DNA of 23,829 nucleotides from SFLA01 sp964485815 (GTDB lineage Bacteria; Bacillota; Clostridia; Oscillospirales; CAG-382): the NCBI GenBank assembly GCA_964485815.1, contig CAZAJX010000029.1, forward strand, positions 1 to 23,829. Direction: 5' to 3'. The notes below the pieces were generated by a model. It saw only the letters and a program-made list of their open reading frames with translations, searched no databases and was not told the DNA's origin. Both the position numbers and the translations under genes were made by a program. The first letter of the stretch is position 1. Each line of letters begins with the position of its first letter. Positions 16,156 to 22,874 of this stretch are shown piece by piece.

Positions 16156-16823
16156 TTGATCACCGCCTTGTAGCCAAGACCGTGAACCGTTTTGATTTCA
16201 AAATCCTCGCAATCGGCAAGCTTACCGCGAAGCTTTGTCATATATACATCCACGGCGCGGGGAGCGGTTTCGGTATCCGCATCCCAGAATTCATCCATAA
16301 GCTGGGTTCTGGTAAAGGTCTTTTTGGGATAAGACAAAAGCTTATAAAGGATGCTGAATTCTCTGTTGGTAAGGGCGATCTCTTCGTCGCCCAGATAAGC
16401 GGTATGTTCATCGGCATCCATAATAAAACTGCCGATCTCCAATTTTCTGCTTGATGCGATTTTGGCGCGTCGGAGTAAAGCTCCTATACGCAAAAACAGC
16501 TCGTCAAGATCAATGGGCTTTACCATATAATCGTCCACGCCGATACGGAAGCCGCGTTGCTTGGAGGCGATATCGTCCCGCGCGGTCATAAACAGAATGG
16601 GAATATCCGTATTTAATTCCCGTACGTTTTTGGCAAATTCAAATCCGTCCGTACCGGGCATCATAATATCGGACACGATAAGATCGAACATATTTTCATA
16701 CAGAGCATCATAGGCTTCTGCCGCGTTAAGACAGCCCGTCGCCTCATATCCGCTGTGATTGAGAAAAGAACAAACCGTCTTGTTCAGCTCTCTGTCATCT
16801 TCCAAAACCAATACCTTAAACAC
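16152..16823 (-). CDS. OmpR/PhoB-family response regulator
   Basis: This DNA-binding regulator of 223 residues has a receiver domain with acidic residues E8/D9/D10, phospho-acceptor D52, T80 and K102, followed by a winged-helix domain (about 125-222) ending in the HGLGYK signature. The start is GTG, with AGGAGG 8 bases upstream, and no ATG fits as well. It is the first gene of a four-gene operon (regulator, kinase, 8-TM protein, 2-TM protein). The promoter has a perfect TATAAT but a poor -35, which would suit regulated or autoregulated transcription. Confidence 0.94.
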   Translation of the reverse strand: MFKVLVLEDDRELNKTVCSFLNHSGYEATGCLNAAEAYDALYENMFDLIVSDIMMPGTDGFEFAKNVRELNTDIPILFMTARDDIASKQRGFRIGVDDYMVKPIDLDELFLRIGALLRRAKIASSRKLEIGSFIMDADEHTAYLGDEEIALTNREFSILYKLLSYPKKTFTRTQLMDEFWDADTETAPRAVDVYMTKLRGKLADCEDFEIKTVHGLGYKAVIK

Positions 16824-16850
16824 CGTGTTGCCTCCTGTTTTCTCATTTTC

Positions 16851-16879
16851 ATTATACAGTATAACACGGAAATGTTAAA
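16851..16879 (-). promoter_or_regulatory. Promoter of the regulator-kinase operon
   Basis: TATAAT on the minus strand lies 17 bases from a weak TTTAAC -35. It is about 28 bases before the GTG start, with AGGAGG between them. Confidence 0.6.
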
Positions 16880-16916
16880 GTTTTGTTTACGTTTTTGGCT
16901 TTTTCATATTTTCCCT

Positions 16917-16951
16917 CAAAAATAAGCGAGGCAATTTTCTCACCCCGCTTA
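16917..16951 (-). terminator. Terminator after the charged helical protein gene
   Basis: The hairpin TAAGCG.GG / CC.CGCTTA (16923-16931 with 16943-16951) has one mismatch. On the minus strand it is followed by a run of five T. It separates the two minus-strand operons. Confidence 0.65.
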
Positions 16952-16962
16952 CGTTTTATTTA

Positions 16963-17214
16963 TTATTTCTTGCCCTTGGCGGTATCGATACGCGCTTGTG
17001 CTTCGGCTTCACGCTTTTTCGCCGCGGCGATCTGCTCGTCCCGCTGCGCCTGCATCATAGCCTTGCGCTTCTCGGGATTGCGCATTGCCTTGGCTTCCTC
17101 CCATTGCGCCTTGGACTCTGCCTTGACTGCCGCAAACTGCGCTTTATCAACCTCGTGCTGTGCCTTTGCACTTTCCTTCATATCCTGAAATGCTTTTTTG
17201 AAAAATTCACCCAT
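16963..17214 (-). CDS. Small Ala/Lys/Glu-rich helical protein, unknown function
   Basis: This 83-residue protein is almost entirely Ala, Lys, Glu, Gln and Arg, with no membrane segment or signal peptide. It is predicted by eye to be one long charged helix or coiled coil (about 10-80). It starts MGEFFKKAFQDMKES, where an amphipathic N-terminus could touch a membrane. An AAGGT site lies 8 bases before the ATG, which is 11 bases after the stop of the 2-TM protein gene, so the two are cotranscribed. The codon pattern is consistent with a real gene, and comparable short proteins occur in Clostridia. I know no function. Confidence 0.65.
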   Translation of the reverse strand: MGEFFKKAFQDMKESAKAQHEVDKAQFAAVKAESKAQWEEAKAMRNPEKRKAMMQAQRDEQIAAAKKREAEAQARIDTAKGKK

Positions 17215-17225
17215 TTGTTTTTACC

Positions 17226-17591
17226 TTAACCTTTCATAAGCTTGTTGCTGAGTGCGATGATCTTATCTGCGTATTTTCTGCGGCGGGAAGCGAGAATGCT
17301 TTTATAAACGGGATAATTGATAATTGCCATAAGCATACCGACCACGCCGATGATTATTCCGTATGCCATAGGGTTTTCCATACCTACCGTTTGGGAAATA
17401 TCTGTCATTACAAGGCTCATACCGCTGCCCATAATAATGGCGCTTATACTGCCGAAGATATATGCGAAAATGTTTGCGGGGCGCTTTACCTTGGTATCCA
17501 GAGCCTTAAGCTCATCAAGGTCGGTGTTTTCCTTTTCGGTGTACTGTGTGCGGATCTTCCGGACGAGAAATTCCTGATCGTTTTTGTTCAT
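17226..17591 (-). CDS. Small two-TM membrane protein, paralogue of the one at 13790
   Basis: This 121-residue protein has a charged N-tail (1-38), TM1 (about 41-63), TM2 (about 73-93) and a basic C-tail ending KIIALSNKLMKG. It matches the 134-residue protein at 13790-14194 in topology and in the motifs GSGMSLVMT, GIIIGVVG and YPVYKSIL. The ATG has an AGAGGT site about 10 bases upstream. It is the first gene of a pair with the charged helical protein. Database relatives are sometimes called dihydropteridine reductase (from memory), which the two-helix structure does not support. The function is unknown. Confidence 0.75.
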   Translation of the reverse strand: MNKNDQEFLVRKIRTQYTEKENTDLDELKALDTKVKRPANIFAYIFGSISAIIMGSGMSLVMTDISQTVGMENPMAYGIIIGVVGMLMAIINYPVYKSILASRRRKYADKIIALSNKLMKG

Positions 17592-17691
17592 TTTTCATTA
17601 CCTCTTTCTTTATGTTACGGGCATATTTTAGCAATGTGATGTTTTTGATTTTTTTGAGAAATGTTTAAGTTTTATTAAAATCGGAAATTTT

Positions 17692-17719
17692 AAAAAAATA
17701 CCGCCGAAAACCGGCGGTA
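17692..17719 (-). terminator. Intrinsic terminator of the Crp/Fnr regulator gene
   Basis: An 8-bp GC-rich stem (17699-17706 with 17712-17719) closes a 5-base loop, followed on the minus strand by seven T. Confidence 0.85.
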
Positions 17720-17724
17720 AAAAA

Positions 17725-18402
17725 TCAATTAAGTTCTGTAAGTAATTCAAAGCGGTTTTTGCGGCATTCCAGCACTCCCTCTCGGCGGAGCTTGCTTATC
17801 TCTGCGGAAAGACCGCTGCGGTCCACCTCAAGATAATCTGCCAGAGTTTGTCTGTCAAAGGGGATATCAAAGGAACTTTCACCGGTTTGCTTTGCGCGGA
17901 AAAGAAGATATGCCAAAAGTTTTTCCCGAGTTGTGCGTTTTGATGTAATTTCTATCTTCTGATGGAACATAATATTCTTGGTGGCAAGATCCTTCATAAG
18001 ATTGAATATAAGCTGCTGGTGAAAGCCGCAGTTATTTGAGCAGGTGTGGAGAATATGGCCGCAATCTATAAGCATAACCTCGCAGGGCTCGGACGCTATG
18101 ACGGACACGGGCACACTTTTTACCTCTGCGCAGGCGAAGGATTCACCGAATATCTGCGGCGGCTCTATGCCCGACAAAACGCTTCGGTTTCCGAAATAAT
18201 CCATTTGCACGGTCTGGGCGGAGCCTGAAAGCATTATACCTATATATTTAGCAGCGTTTCCTTCGGCTATGATGGTATACTTTTTATCAAAGCTGATTAT
18301 CCGCGCACCAAGACAGTTAAGCATTTTTAAAAGATCGTCATCCTTTATACCGTAAAAAAGGGAACATTTTTTCAAAATTTCCAAATATTTTTTCATTTTC
18401 AT
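17725..18402 (-). CDS. Crp/Fnr-family transcription regulator
   Basis: This 225-residue regulator has a cyclic-nucleotide-binding-type sensor barrel (about 15-120), a dimer helix (about 125-148) and a winged helix-turn-helix (about 158-222). The recognition helix lies near RQTLADYLEVDRSGLSAEI (184-202). It has eight cysteines (C13, C30, C91, C107, C114, C121, C125, C213), with C114/C121/C125 clustered at the barrel-to-helix junction. This could support an Fe-S or redox sensor, but that is unproven. It is divergent from a dehydrogenase/Fe-S operon, which with the oxygen-defence genes beyond suggests redox control. The ATG at 18402 or the in-frame ATG at 18396 could be used, and the ribosome site is weak for both. 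Confidence 0.9.
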   Translation of the reverse strand: MKMKKYLEILKKCSLFYGIKDDDLLKMLNCLGARIISFDKKYTIIAEGNAAKYIGIMLSGSAQTVQMDYFGNRSVLSGIEPPQIFGESFACAEVKSVPVSVIASEPCEVMLIDCGHILHTCSNNCGFHQQLIFNLMKDLATKNIMFHQKIEITSKRTTREKLLAYLLFRAKQTGESSFDIPFDRQTLADYLEVDRSGLSAEISKLRREGVLECRKNRFELLTELN

Positions 18403-18411
18403 TCTCGTTTC

Positions 18412-18425
18412 GTTGAAAATTCAAC
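18412..18425. promoter_or_regulatory. Candidate Crp/Fnr operator GTTGAA-AA-TTCAAC
   Basis: A 6+2+6 inverted repeat lies in the divergent intergenic region. Its centre (18418.5) is about 41.5 bases upstream of the expected start of the plus-strand transcript (near 18460), the classical class II activation position of Crp/Fnr proteins. It falls just downstream of the expected start of the regulator's own transcript, which would repress it. The 14-bp size and 2-base centre resemble the PrfA box. Binding is inferred. Confidence 0.5.
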
Positions 18426-18440
18426 AGATTTATTGGTTGC

Positions 18441-18469
18441 ATTATACTATAATGTGAGCGTAAAAGCAA
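18441..18469 (-). promoter_or_regulatory. Promoter of the Crp/Fnr regulator gene
   Basis: TTGCTT, a 17-base spacer and TATAAT lie on the minus strand and overlap the plus-strand promoter, so only one direction can easily fire at a time. Confidence 0.7.
18443..18453 (+). promoter_or_regulatory. -10 region for the dehydrogenase operon
   Basis: Overlapping TATACT (18443-18448) and TATAAT (18448-18453) lie on the plus strand, with no good -35 at 16-18 bases. This suits an activator-dependent promoter. Confidence 0.5.
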
Positions 18470-18482
18470 GGAGGAATTCATT

Positions 18483-19517
18483 TTGAAGATAGCTTTTTTT
18501 GATACAAAACCTTATGATAAACAATTTTTTGATATATACGGAAAACAAAACGGTATAGAATTTAAATATTATGAAGCGAAATTAAACCCCGATACCGCAG
18601 AGCTGGCAAAGGGATATGACGGGGTATGCGCATTTGTTAACGATACCGTAAATTCCGAAGTTATTGACAAGCTGACGGAGATGGGTGTGAAAATTCTGGC
18701 GCTGAGATGCGCAGGATACAACAACGTGGATATGAAGTATGCATTCAAGAAAATACACGTTTTGCGTGTGCCTGCATATTCCCCCTACGCCGTGGCGGAA
18801 CACACGATGGCGCTTTTACTCACTTCCGTAAGACGTATTCACAAGGCGTATATAAGAACCAAGGATTTCAACTTCAGTCTGTCGGGATTTACGGGATTTG
18901 ACCTTCACGGAAAGACGGTGGGAATTATCGGCACGGGAAAGATAGGACGGGTGTTCACCGACATCTGCAAAGGGTTCGGAATGAAGGTTCTGGCGTATGA
19001 CAAGTTCCCCACCGAGGGATATGCGGACGGAGAACAAGTAAAATACGTGGATACCGACACTCTGTTCAGGGAAAGCGATATAATCTCACTCCACTGCCCG
19101 CTCACTGATGAAACGAGGCATATAATAAATAAGGAATCCATTGAAAAATGCAAAAAAGGCGTTGTAATACTGAACACGTCAAGAGGCGGTCTGGTAGATG
19201 CGGAAGCCCTGCTCAACGGAATAAAGGAACGTAAAGTAGGCGCGGCTTGTCTTGACGTTTACGAGGAGGAGGCTGATCTGTTCTTCGAGGATTATTCAGG
19301 TCATATAGTTGAGGACGATACGCTGGCACGGCTTATTTCTATGCCGAACGTGATCGTAACCTCCCATCAGGCGTTTCTCACGGAGGAGGCGTTATCCAAT
19401 ATAGCGCAAACAACGGTTAAAAATCTGGTGGATATACGGGACAACGGAAGATGCGAAAACGAGCTGTGCTACCTGAAGGGGCGCACCATAGACTGCAAGG
19501 ATTGCAAATGCTTTTAA
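18483..19517 (+). CDS. D-lactate dehydrogenase-like 2-hydroxyacid dehydrogenase
   Basis: This NAD-dependent D-2-hydroxyacid dehydrogenase has 344 residues and probably reduces pyruvate to D-lactate in the cytoplasm. The Rossmann motif GTGKIG is at 150-155. The catalytic set is R234 (NTSRGGLVD), E263 (LDVYEEE) and H295 (SHQAFLT). The LRCAGYNNVD segment near 74-83 is typical of D-LDH. The start is TTG, with AAGGAGG 8 bases upstream. The last 21 residues carry five cysteines (C324, C329, C338, C341, C343), ending DCKDCKCF, which is unusual for a D-LDH as far as I know and could bind metal. The Fe-S protein gene follows 13 bases later, so lactate formation and an electron carrier may be linked. 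Confidence 0.9.
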   Translation: MKIAFFDTKPYDKQFFDIYGKQNGIEFKYYEAKLNPDTAELAKGYDGVCAFVNDTVNSEVIDKLTEMGVKILALRCAGYNNVDMKYAFKKIHVLRVPAYSPYAVAEHTMALLLTSVRRIHKAYIRTKDFNFSLSGFTGFDLHGKTVGIIGTGKIGRVFTDICKGFGMKVLAYDKFPTEGYADGEQVKYVDTDTLFRESDIISLHCPLTDETRHIINKESIEKCKKGVVILNTSRGGLVDAEALLNGIKERKVGAACLDVYEEEADLFFEDYSGHIVEDDTLARLISMPNVIVTSHQAFLTEEALSNIAQTTVKNLVDIRDNGRCENELCYLKGRTIDCKDCKCF

Positions 19518-19530
19518 GGAGAAGAAAATA

Positions 19531-20220
19531 ATGATAAGAAGGATAATTAAAATTAACGAAAGTAAATGTAACGGCTGCGGCGCCTGCGCATCGGCTTGCC
19601 ACGAGGGTGCAATTCAAATGGTAAACGGAGTTGCCGTTCTTACCAGAGAAGATTACTGCGACGGGCTGGGAGATTGTCTTCCCGCCTGCCCCACGGGAGC
19701 CATAAGCTTTGAGGAAAGAGAAGCCCCCGCATACGATGAAAAGGCGGTTTTGGAAGCCAAAAGACAAAAAACGTTAGGCAAGCTTCCCTGCGGATGTCCC
19801 GGCACAGCCGCAAAAGAAATAAAAAGAGCCGCCGCGACGGTAAGCGGTGTGAAGGCGGTAAGCAGGCTGTCCCAATGGCCCTGTCAGATAAAGCTGGTGC
19901 CGGTAAACGCTCCCTACTTTGAAAACGCATCTTTACTTATTGCGGCGGATTGCACAGCCTTTGCATACGGGAATTTCCACGATGATTTTATAAAAAACCA
20001 CATAACTCTTATCGGATGTCCTAAGCTCGATCAAGGCGATTACGCAGAAAAGCTTACAAGAATTATTGCCGAAAACAACATAAGAAGCATTAAGACAGTA
20101 CGTATGGAGGTTCCCTGCTGCGGCGGATTGGAAAACGCTGTAAAGCGCGCTATTGCGGCAAGCGGAAAAAGAATTCCTTTACAGGTAATAACAATTTCCA
20201 CAGACGGGAAAATTCTGTAA
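19531..20220 (+). CDS. [4Fe-4S] ferredoxin-domain protein with Cys-rich C-terminal half
   Basis: This 229-residue protein has an N-terminal two-cluster ferredoxin domain. The first motif is complete (C13, C16, C19, C23). The second is C43-(L46)-C49-C53, with Leu at the usual second Cys, so it may hold a three-Cys or [3Fe-4S]-type cluster, or none. The remainder (about 85-229) carries C87, C89, C118, C141, C163 and the pair C196-C197 in VPCCGG, with the conserved-looking stretch SQWPCQIKLVPVNAPYF. I recall similar uncharacterised ferredoxins in Clostridia. AAGGAG precedes the ATG, 13 bases after the dehydrogenase. It probably transfers electrons, but the partner is unknown. Confidence 0.8.
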   Translation: MIRRIIKINESKCNGCGACASACHEGAIQMVNGVAVLTREDYCDGLGDCLPACPTGAISFEEREAPAYDEKAVLEAKRQKTLGKLPCGCPGTAAKEIKRAAATVSGVKAVSRLSQWPCQIKLVPVNAPYFENASLLIAADCTAFAYGNFHDDFIKNHITLIGCPKLDQGDYAEKLTRIIAENNIRSIKTVRMEVPCCGGLENAVKRAIAASGKRIPLQVITISTDGKIL

Positions 20221-20227
20221 ACTCTTG

Positions 20228-20256
20228 TTGAAATTCGTAATAAGAAGTGATATAAT
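20228..20256 (+). promoter_or_regulatory. SigA-type promoter of the flavodiiron operon
   Basis: TTGAAA, a 17-base spacer and TATAAT are followed by AGAGGTG and the ATG at 20280. The -35 overlaps a GTTGAA half-site like that of the operator at 18412. Confidence 0.8.
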
Positions 20257-20279
20257 ATGAGCAAAGAGGTGTAGAAATT

Positions 20280-22070
20280 ATGGAAATAACAAACGATATA
20301 AAGTATATCGGCGTAAATGATAAGAAAGTGGATCTTTTTGAGGGGCAGTACGTTGTTCCCAATGGAATGGCTTACAATTCCTACGTTATTATGGACGAAA
20401 AGATCGCCGTAATGGACACGGTGGATGCGAATTTCACCCACGAATGGCTGGATAATCTTCAAGGCGCCCTTGAAGGTAAAAATCCCGATTACCTTGTGAT
20501 ACAGCATATGGAGCCCGACCATTCCGCAAATATAGTTAATTTTATTAAAGCCTATCCCGATGCGAAGATAGTTTCTTCCGCAAAGGCGTTTGGTATGATG
20601 AAAAACTTTTTCGGAACGGATTTCCCTGAAAAGCAGGTTGTGGTGGGAGAAGGCGACACCCTTTCTCTGGGCAAGCACGTTCTCACCTTCGTTACCGCGC
20701 CTATGGTGCATTGGCCCGAGGTTATCGTAACCTACGACAGCACGGATAAGGTACTCTTTTCCGCAGACGGATTCGGTAAATTCGGAGCTTTGGACGCTGA
20801 TGAAGACTGGGCATGCGAAGCAAGAAGATACTATATCGGCATTGTCGGCAAATACGGCGCGCAGGTACAAAATCTGCTTAAAAAGGCTTCCGGTCTGGAT
20901 ATACAGATAATCTGCCCTCTCCACGGTCCCGTGCTTACGGAAAATCTGGGTTACTATTTGAACCTTTACGATACCTGGTCCTCTTACCGTCCCGAGGAAG
21001 ACGGAATTGTTATTGCGTACACCTCGGTTTACGGCAACACAAAAAAGGCGGTAATGCTTCTTGCCGAAAAGCTTAAAGAAAGAGGATGCCCCAAGGTAGT
21101 GGTAAACGATCTTGCCCGCTGTGATATGGCGGAGGCTGTTGAGGATGCGTTCAGATACAGCAAAATAGTTTTTGCAACCACCACCTATAATGCGGATATC
21201 TTCCCCTTTATGCGGGAGTTTATAAGCCATCTTACCGAGCGTAATTTCCAAAACCGTACCGTAGCGTTTATAGAAAACGGCTCATGGGCGCCCTTGGCGG
21301 CAAAGGTTATGAAAGAAATGCTTTCAAAATGCAAAAATCTCACTTTTGCGGAAAATACGGTTAAAATACTTTCCGCACTTAACGAAGAAAGCACCGAGAA
21401 GCTGAACGTTCTGGCAGATGAACTTTGCAAGGAATATCTTGCAGTGCAGGATTCCACAGCCAATAAAAACGATCTCACCGCCCTTTTCAAGATCGGATAC
21501 GGACTTTACGTTGTAACCTCCAACGATGGCAAAAAGGATAACGGACTGATCGTTAACACGGTATCTCAGGTTACCAATACGCCCAACAGAATTGCGGTTA
21601 CTATTAATAAAAACAGTTATTCCCACCACGTTATAAAGCAGACGGGAAAAATGAATATTAACTGTCTTACGGAGGAAGCGCCTTTTTCCGTATTTGAAAA
21701 GTTCGGATTCGTAAGCGGCAGAAACGTTGATAAATTCGCGGATTGCACGCCTATGCGTTCCGATAACGGATTGGTGTTCCTGCCCAGATATATTAATTCC
21801 TTTATGTCATTAAAGGTTGAGCAGTACGTTGATCTGGATACCCACGGAATGTTTATATGCTCGGTTACGGAAGCAAGAGTGATATCCGACAAAAACACAA
21901 TGACCTACACCTATTATATGGATAACGTTAAACCCAAGCCCAAGACGGAGGGCAAAAAAGGATACGTTTGCAAAATATGCGGTTGGATATACGAGGGCGA
22001 TACTCTGCCCGAGGATATAATCTGCCCCCTTTGCAAGCACGGAGCAAGCGATTTTGAAGAAATAAAATAA
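20280..22070 (+). CDS. fprA: Flavodiiron protein fused to flavin reductase and rubredoxin (FprA-Hrb type)
   Basis: This is a cytoplasmic four-electron O2 (or NO) reductase with its own electron-supply domains. The 596 residues contain a metallo-beta-lactamase-like diiron domain (about 1-240; ligands H76, E78, D80, H144, D163, H215), a flavodoxin domain (about 242-390; FMN loop YTSVYGNT at 247-254), a flavin-reductase-like domain (about 395-550) and a C-terminal rubredoxin (560-596; C564, C567, C582, C585). In Moorella, FprA and Hrb (flavin reductase plus rubredoxin) are separate proteins, whereas here both form one chain. AGAGGTG precedes the ATG by 8 bases. Superoxide reductase and rubredoxin genes follow closely in the same operon, consistent with reductive oxygen defence. 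Confidence 0.95.
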   Translation: MEITNDIKYIGVNDKKVDLFEGQYVVPNGMAYNSYVIMDEKIAVMDTVDANFTHEWLDNLQGALEGKNPDYLVIQHMEPDHSANIVNFIKAYPDAKIVSSAKAFGMMKNFFGTDFPEKQVVVGEGDTLSLGKHVLTFVTAPMVHWPEVIVTYDSTDKVLFSADGFGKFGALDADEDWACEARRYYIGIVGKYGAQVQNLLKKASGLDIQIICPLHGPVLTENLGYYLNLYDTWSSYRPEEDGIVIAYTSVYGNTKKAVMLLAEKLKERGCPKVVVNDLARCDMAEAVEDAFRYSKIVFATTTYNADIFPFMREFISHLTERNFQNRTVAFIENGSWAPLAAKVMKEMLSKCKNLTFAENTVKILSALNEESTEKLNVLADELCKEYLAVQDSTANKNDLTALFKIGYGLYVVTSNDGKKDNGLIVNTVSQVTNTPNRIAVTINKNSYSHHVIKQTGKMNINCLTEEAPFSVFEKFGFVSGRNVDKFADCTPMRSDNGLVFLPRYINSFMSLKVEQYVDLDTHGMFICSVTEARVISDKNTMTYTYYMDNVKPKPKTEGKKGYVCKICGWIYEGDTLPEDIICPLCKHGASDFEEIK

Positions 22071-22089
22071 ACACACGGAGGAAATAAAT

Positions 22090-22473
22090 ATGTGTAACGA
22101 AACAAGATTTTATATTTGCGAGCATTGCGGAAATATTGTGGGAATGATTCATAATTCCGGCGTTCCCGTGGTATGCTGCGGACAAAAAATGACCGCTATG
22201 GAAGCAGGCACGGTTGAAGCGAGCAAGGAAAAGCATATCCCCGTTGTAAGCGTGGAAGAAAACACCGTTAAGGTTTGCGTGGGAAGCGTAGAGCATCCTA
22301 TGTCCGAAGAACACAGCATCACCTGGGTGTATCTGCAGACCGACAAGGGCGGACAGAGAAAGTGCCTTAACCCCGGCGAAAAGCCTGTGGTAACCTTTGC
22401 GGTTGCGGACGAAAAGCCCGTTGCCGTATACGCTTACTGTAATCTCCACGGCTTGTGGAAAACCGAAATATAA
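22090..22473 (+). CDS. dfx: Desulfoferrodoxin, superoxide reductase (2Fe type)
   Basis: This protein reduces superoxide to hydrogen peroxide without making O2, taking electrons from rubredoxin. Of the 127 residues, the N-terminal desulforedoxin centre has C10, C13, C29 and C30. The catalytic Fe(His)4Cys centre has H49, H69, H75, H120 and C117. E47-K48 precede H49 as in Desulfovibrio Dfx, and K48 is the known superoxide-attracting residue. Length and residue positions match the Desulfovibrio enzyme almost exactly. An ACGGAGGA site lies about 9 bases upstream and the gene is 19 bases after fprA, so they are cotranscribed. Confidence 0.97.
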   Translation: MCNETRFYICEHCGNIVGMIHNSGVPVVCCGQKMTAMEAGTVEASKEKHIPVVSVEENTVKVCVGSVEHPMSEEHSITWVYLQTDKGGQRKCLNPGEKPVVTFAVADEKPVAVYAYCNLHGLWKTEI

Positions 22474-22496
22474 CAGCTTGAACGGAGGAAAACAAT

Positions 22497-22652
22497 ATGA
22501 AATACGTATGTGAAATTTGCGGTTGGACCTATGACGAGGCTTTGGGCGATCCCGATAATGGTATCGCTCCCGGCACAAAATTTGAGGATCTTCCCGAAGA
22601 TTTTGAATGTCCCGTTTGCGGCGTAAGCAAGGAAAACTTCAGTCAGGAATAA
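22497..22652 (+). CDS. Rubredoxin
   Basis: This 51-residue Fe(Cys)4 electron carrier has C5-x2-C8 (VCEICGW) and C38-x2-C41 (CPVCGV), with the hallmark GIAPGTKFEDLPEDFECP segment. GGAGG lies 8 bases before the ATG. It sits between superoxide reductase and the BFD-like gene, so it should pass electrons to the superoxide reductase and perhaps the flavodiiron protein. Length and motifs are fully typical. Confidence 0.97.
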   Translation: MKYVCEICGWTYDEALGDPDNGIAPGTKFEDLPEDFECPVCGVSKENFSQE

Positions 22653-22658
22653 TGCTTT

Positions 22659-22868
22659 ATGAAAGAGAATTATATGGTATGTAACTGCAAGCAGGTAAGC
22701 TATGCAGATATAGCGGACGCACTCTTTAAACACGAAAAATTCACCGACGTGCTTGAAGCGTTCGAAGACGTTCAAAAAGCCACCCAATGCTCCACCGGAT
22801 GCGGCGGATGCCATCAAAAGGTGCTTGATATTATTTCGGAATTTCTTGCAGGACACGAGCAAGCATAA
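22659..22868 (+). CDS. BFD-like [2Fe-2S]-binding protein
   Basis: This 69-residue protein resembles bacterioferritin-associated ferredoxin (the Fer2_BFD fold). It has C8-x-C10 at the start (VCNCKQVSY) and C48-x2-C51 (TGCGGCH), plus C44. These ligands bind one [2Fe-2S] cluster. An alternative start is the ATG at 22674 (MVCNCK...), with AAAGAGA just upstream, which would give 64 residues and fits the family better. The gene starts 6 bases after rubredoxin and ends 6 bases before the ZIP gene. A role in iron release from stores or cluster sensing is plausible, but no bacterioferritin gene is in view. Confidence 0.88.
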   Translation: MKENYMVCNCKQVSYADIADALFKHEKFTDVLEAFEDVQKATQCSTGCGGCHQKVLDIISEFLAGHEQA

Positions 22869-22874
22869 AGCAAT

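Noticed and set aside
17592..17691. Promoter for the 2-TM/charged-protein pair
   Set aside because: The region is AT-rich with a TAAAAT, but no acceptable -35 at 16-18 bases. A promoter probably exists but I cannot place it.
20040..21251. 403-codon open frame on the minus strand
   Set aside because: It lies opposite fprA, whose domains and metal ligands are unambiguous. The reverse frame shows no recognisable domain or ribosome site.
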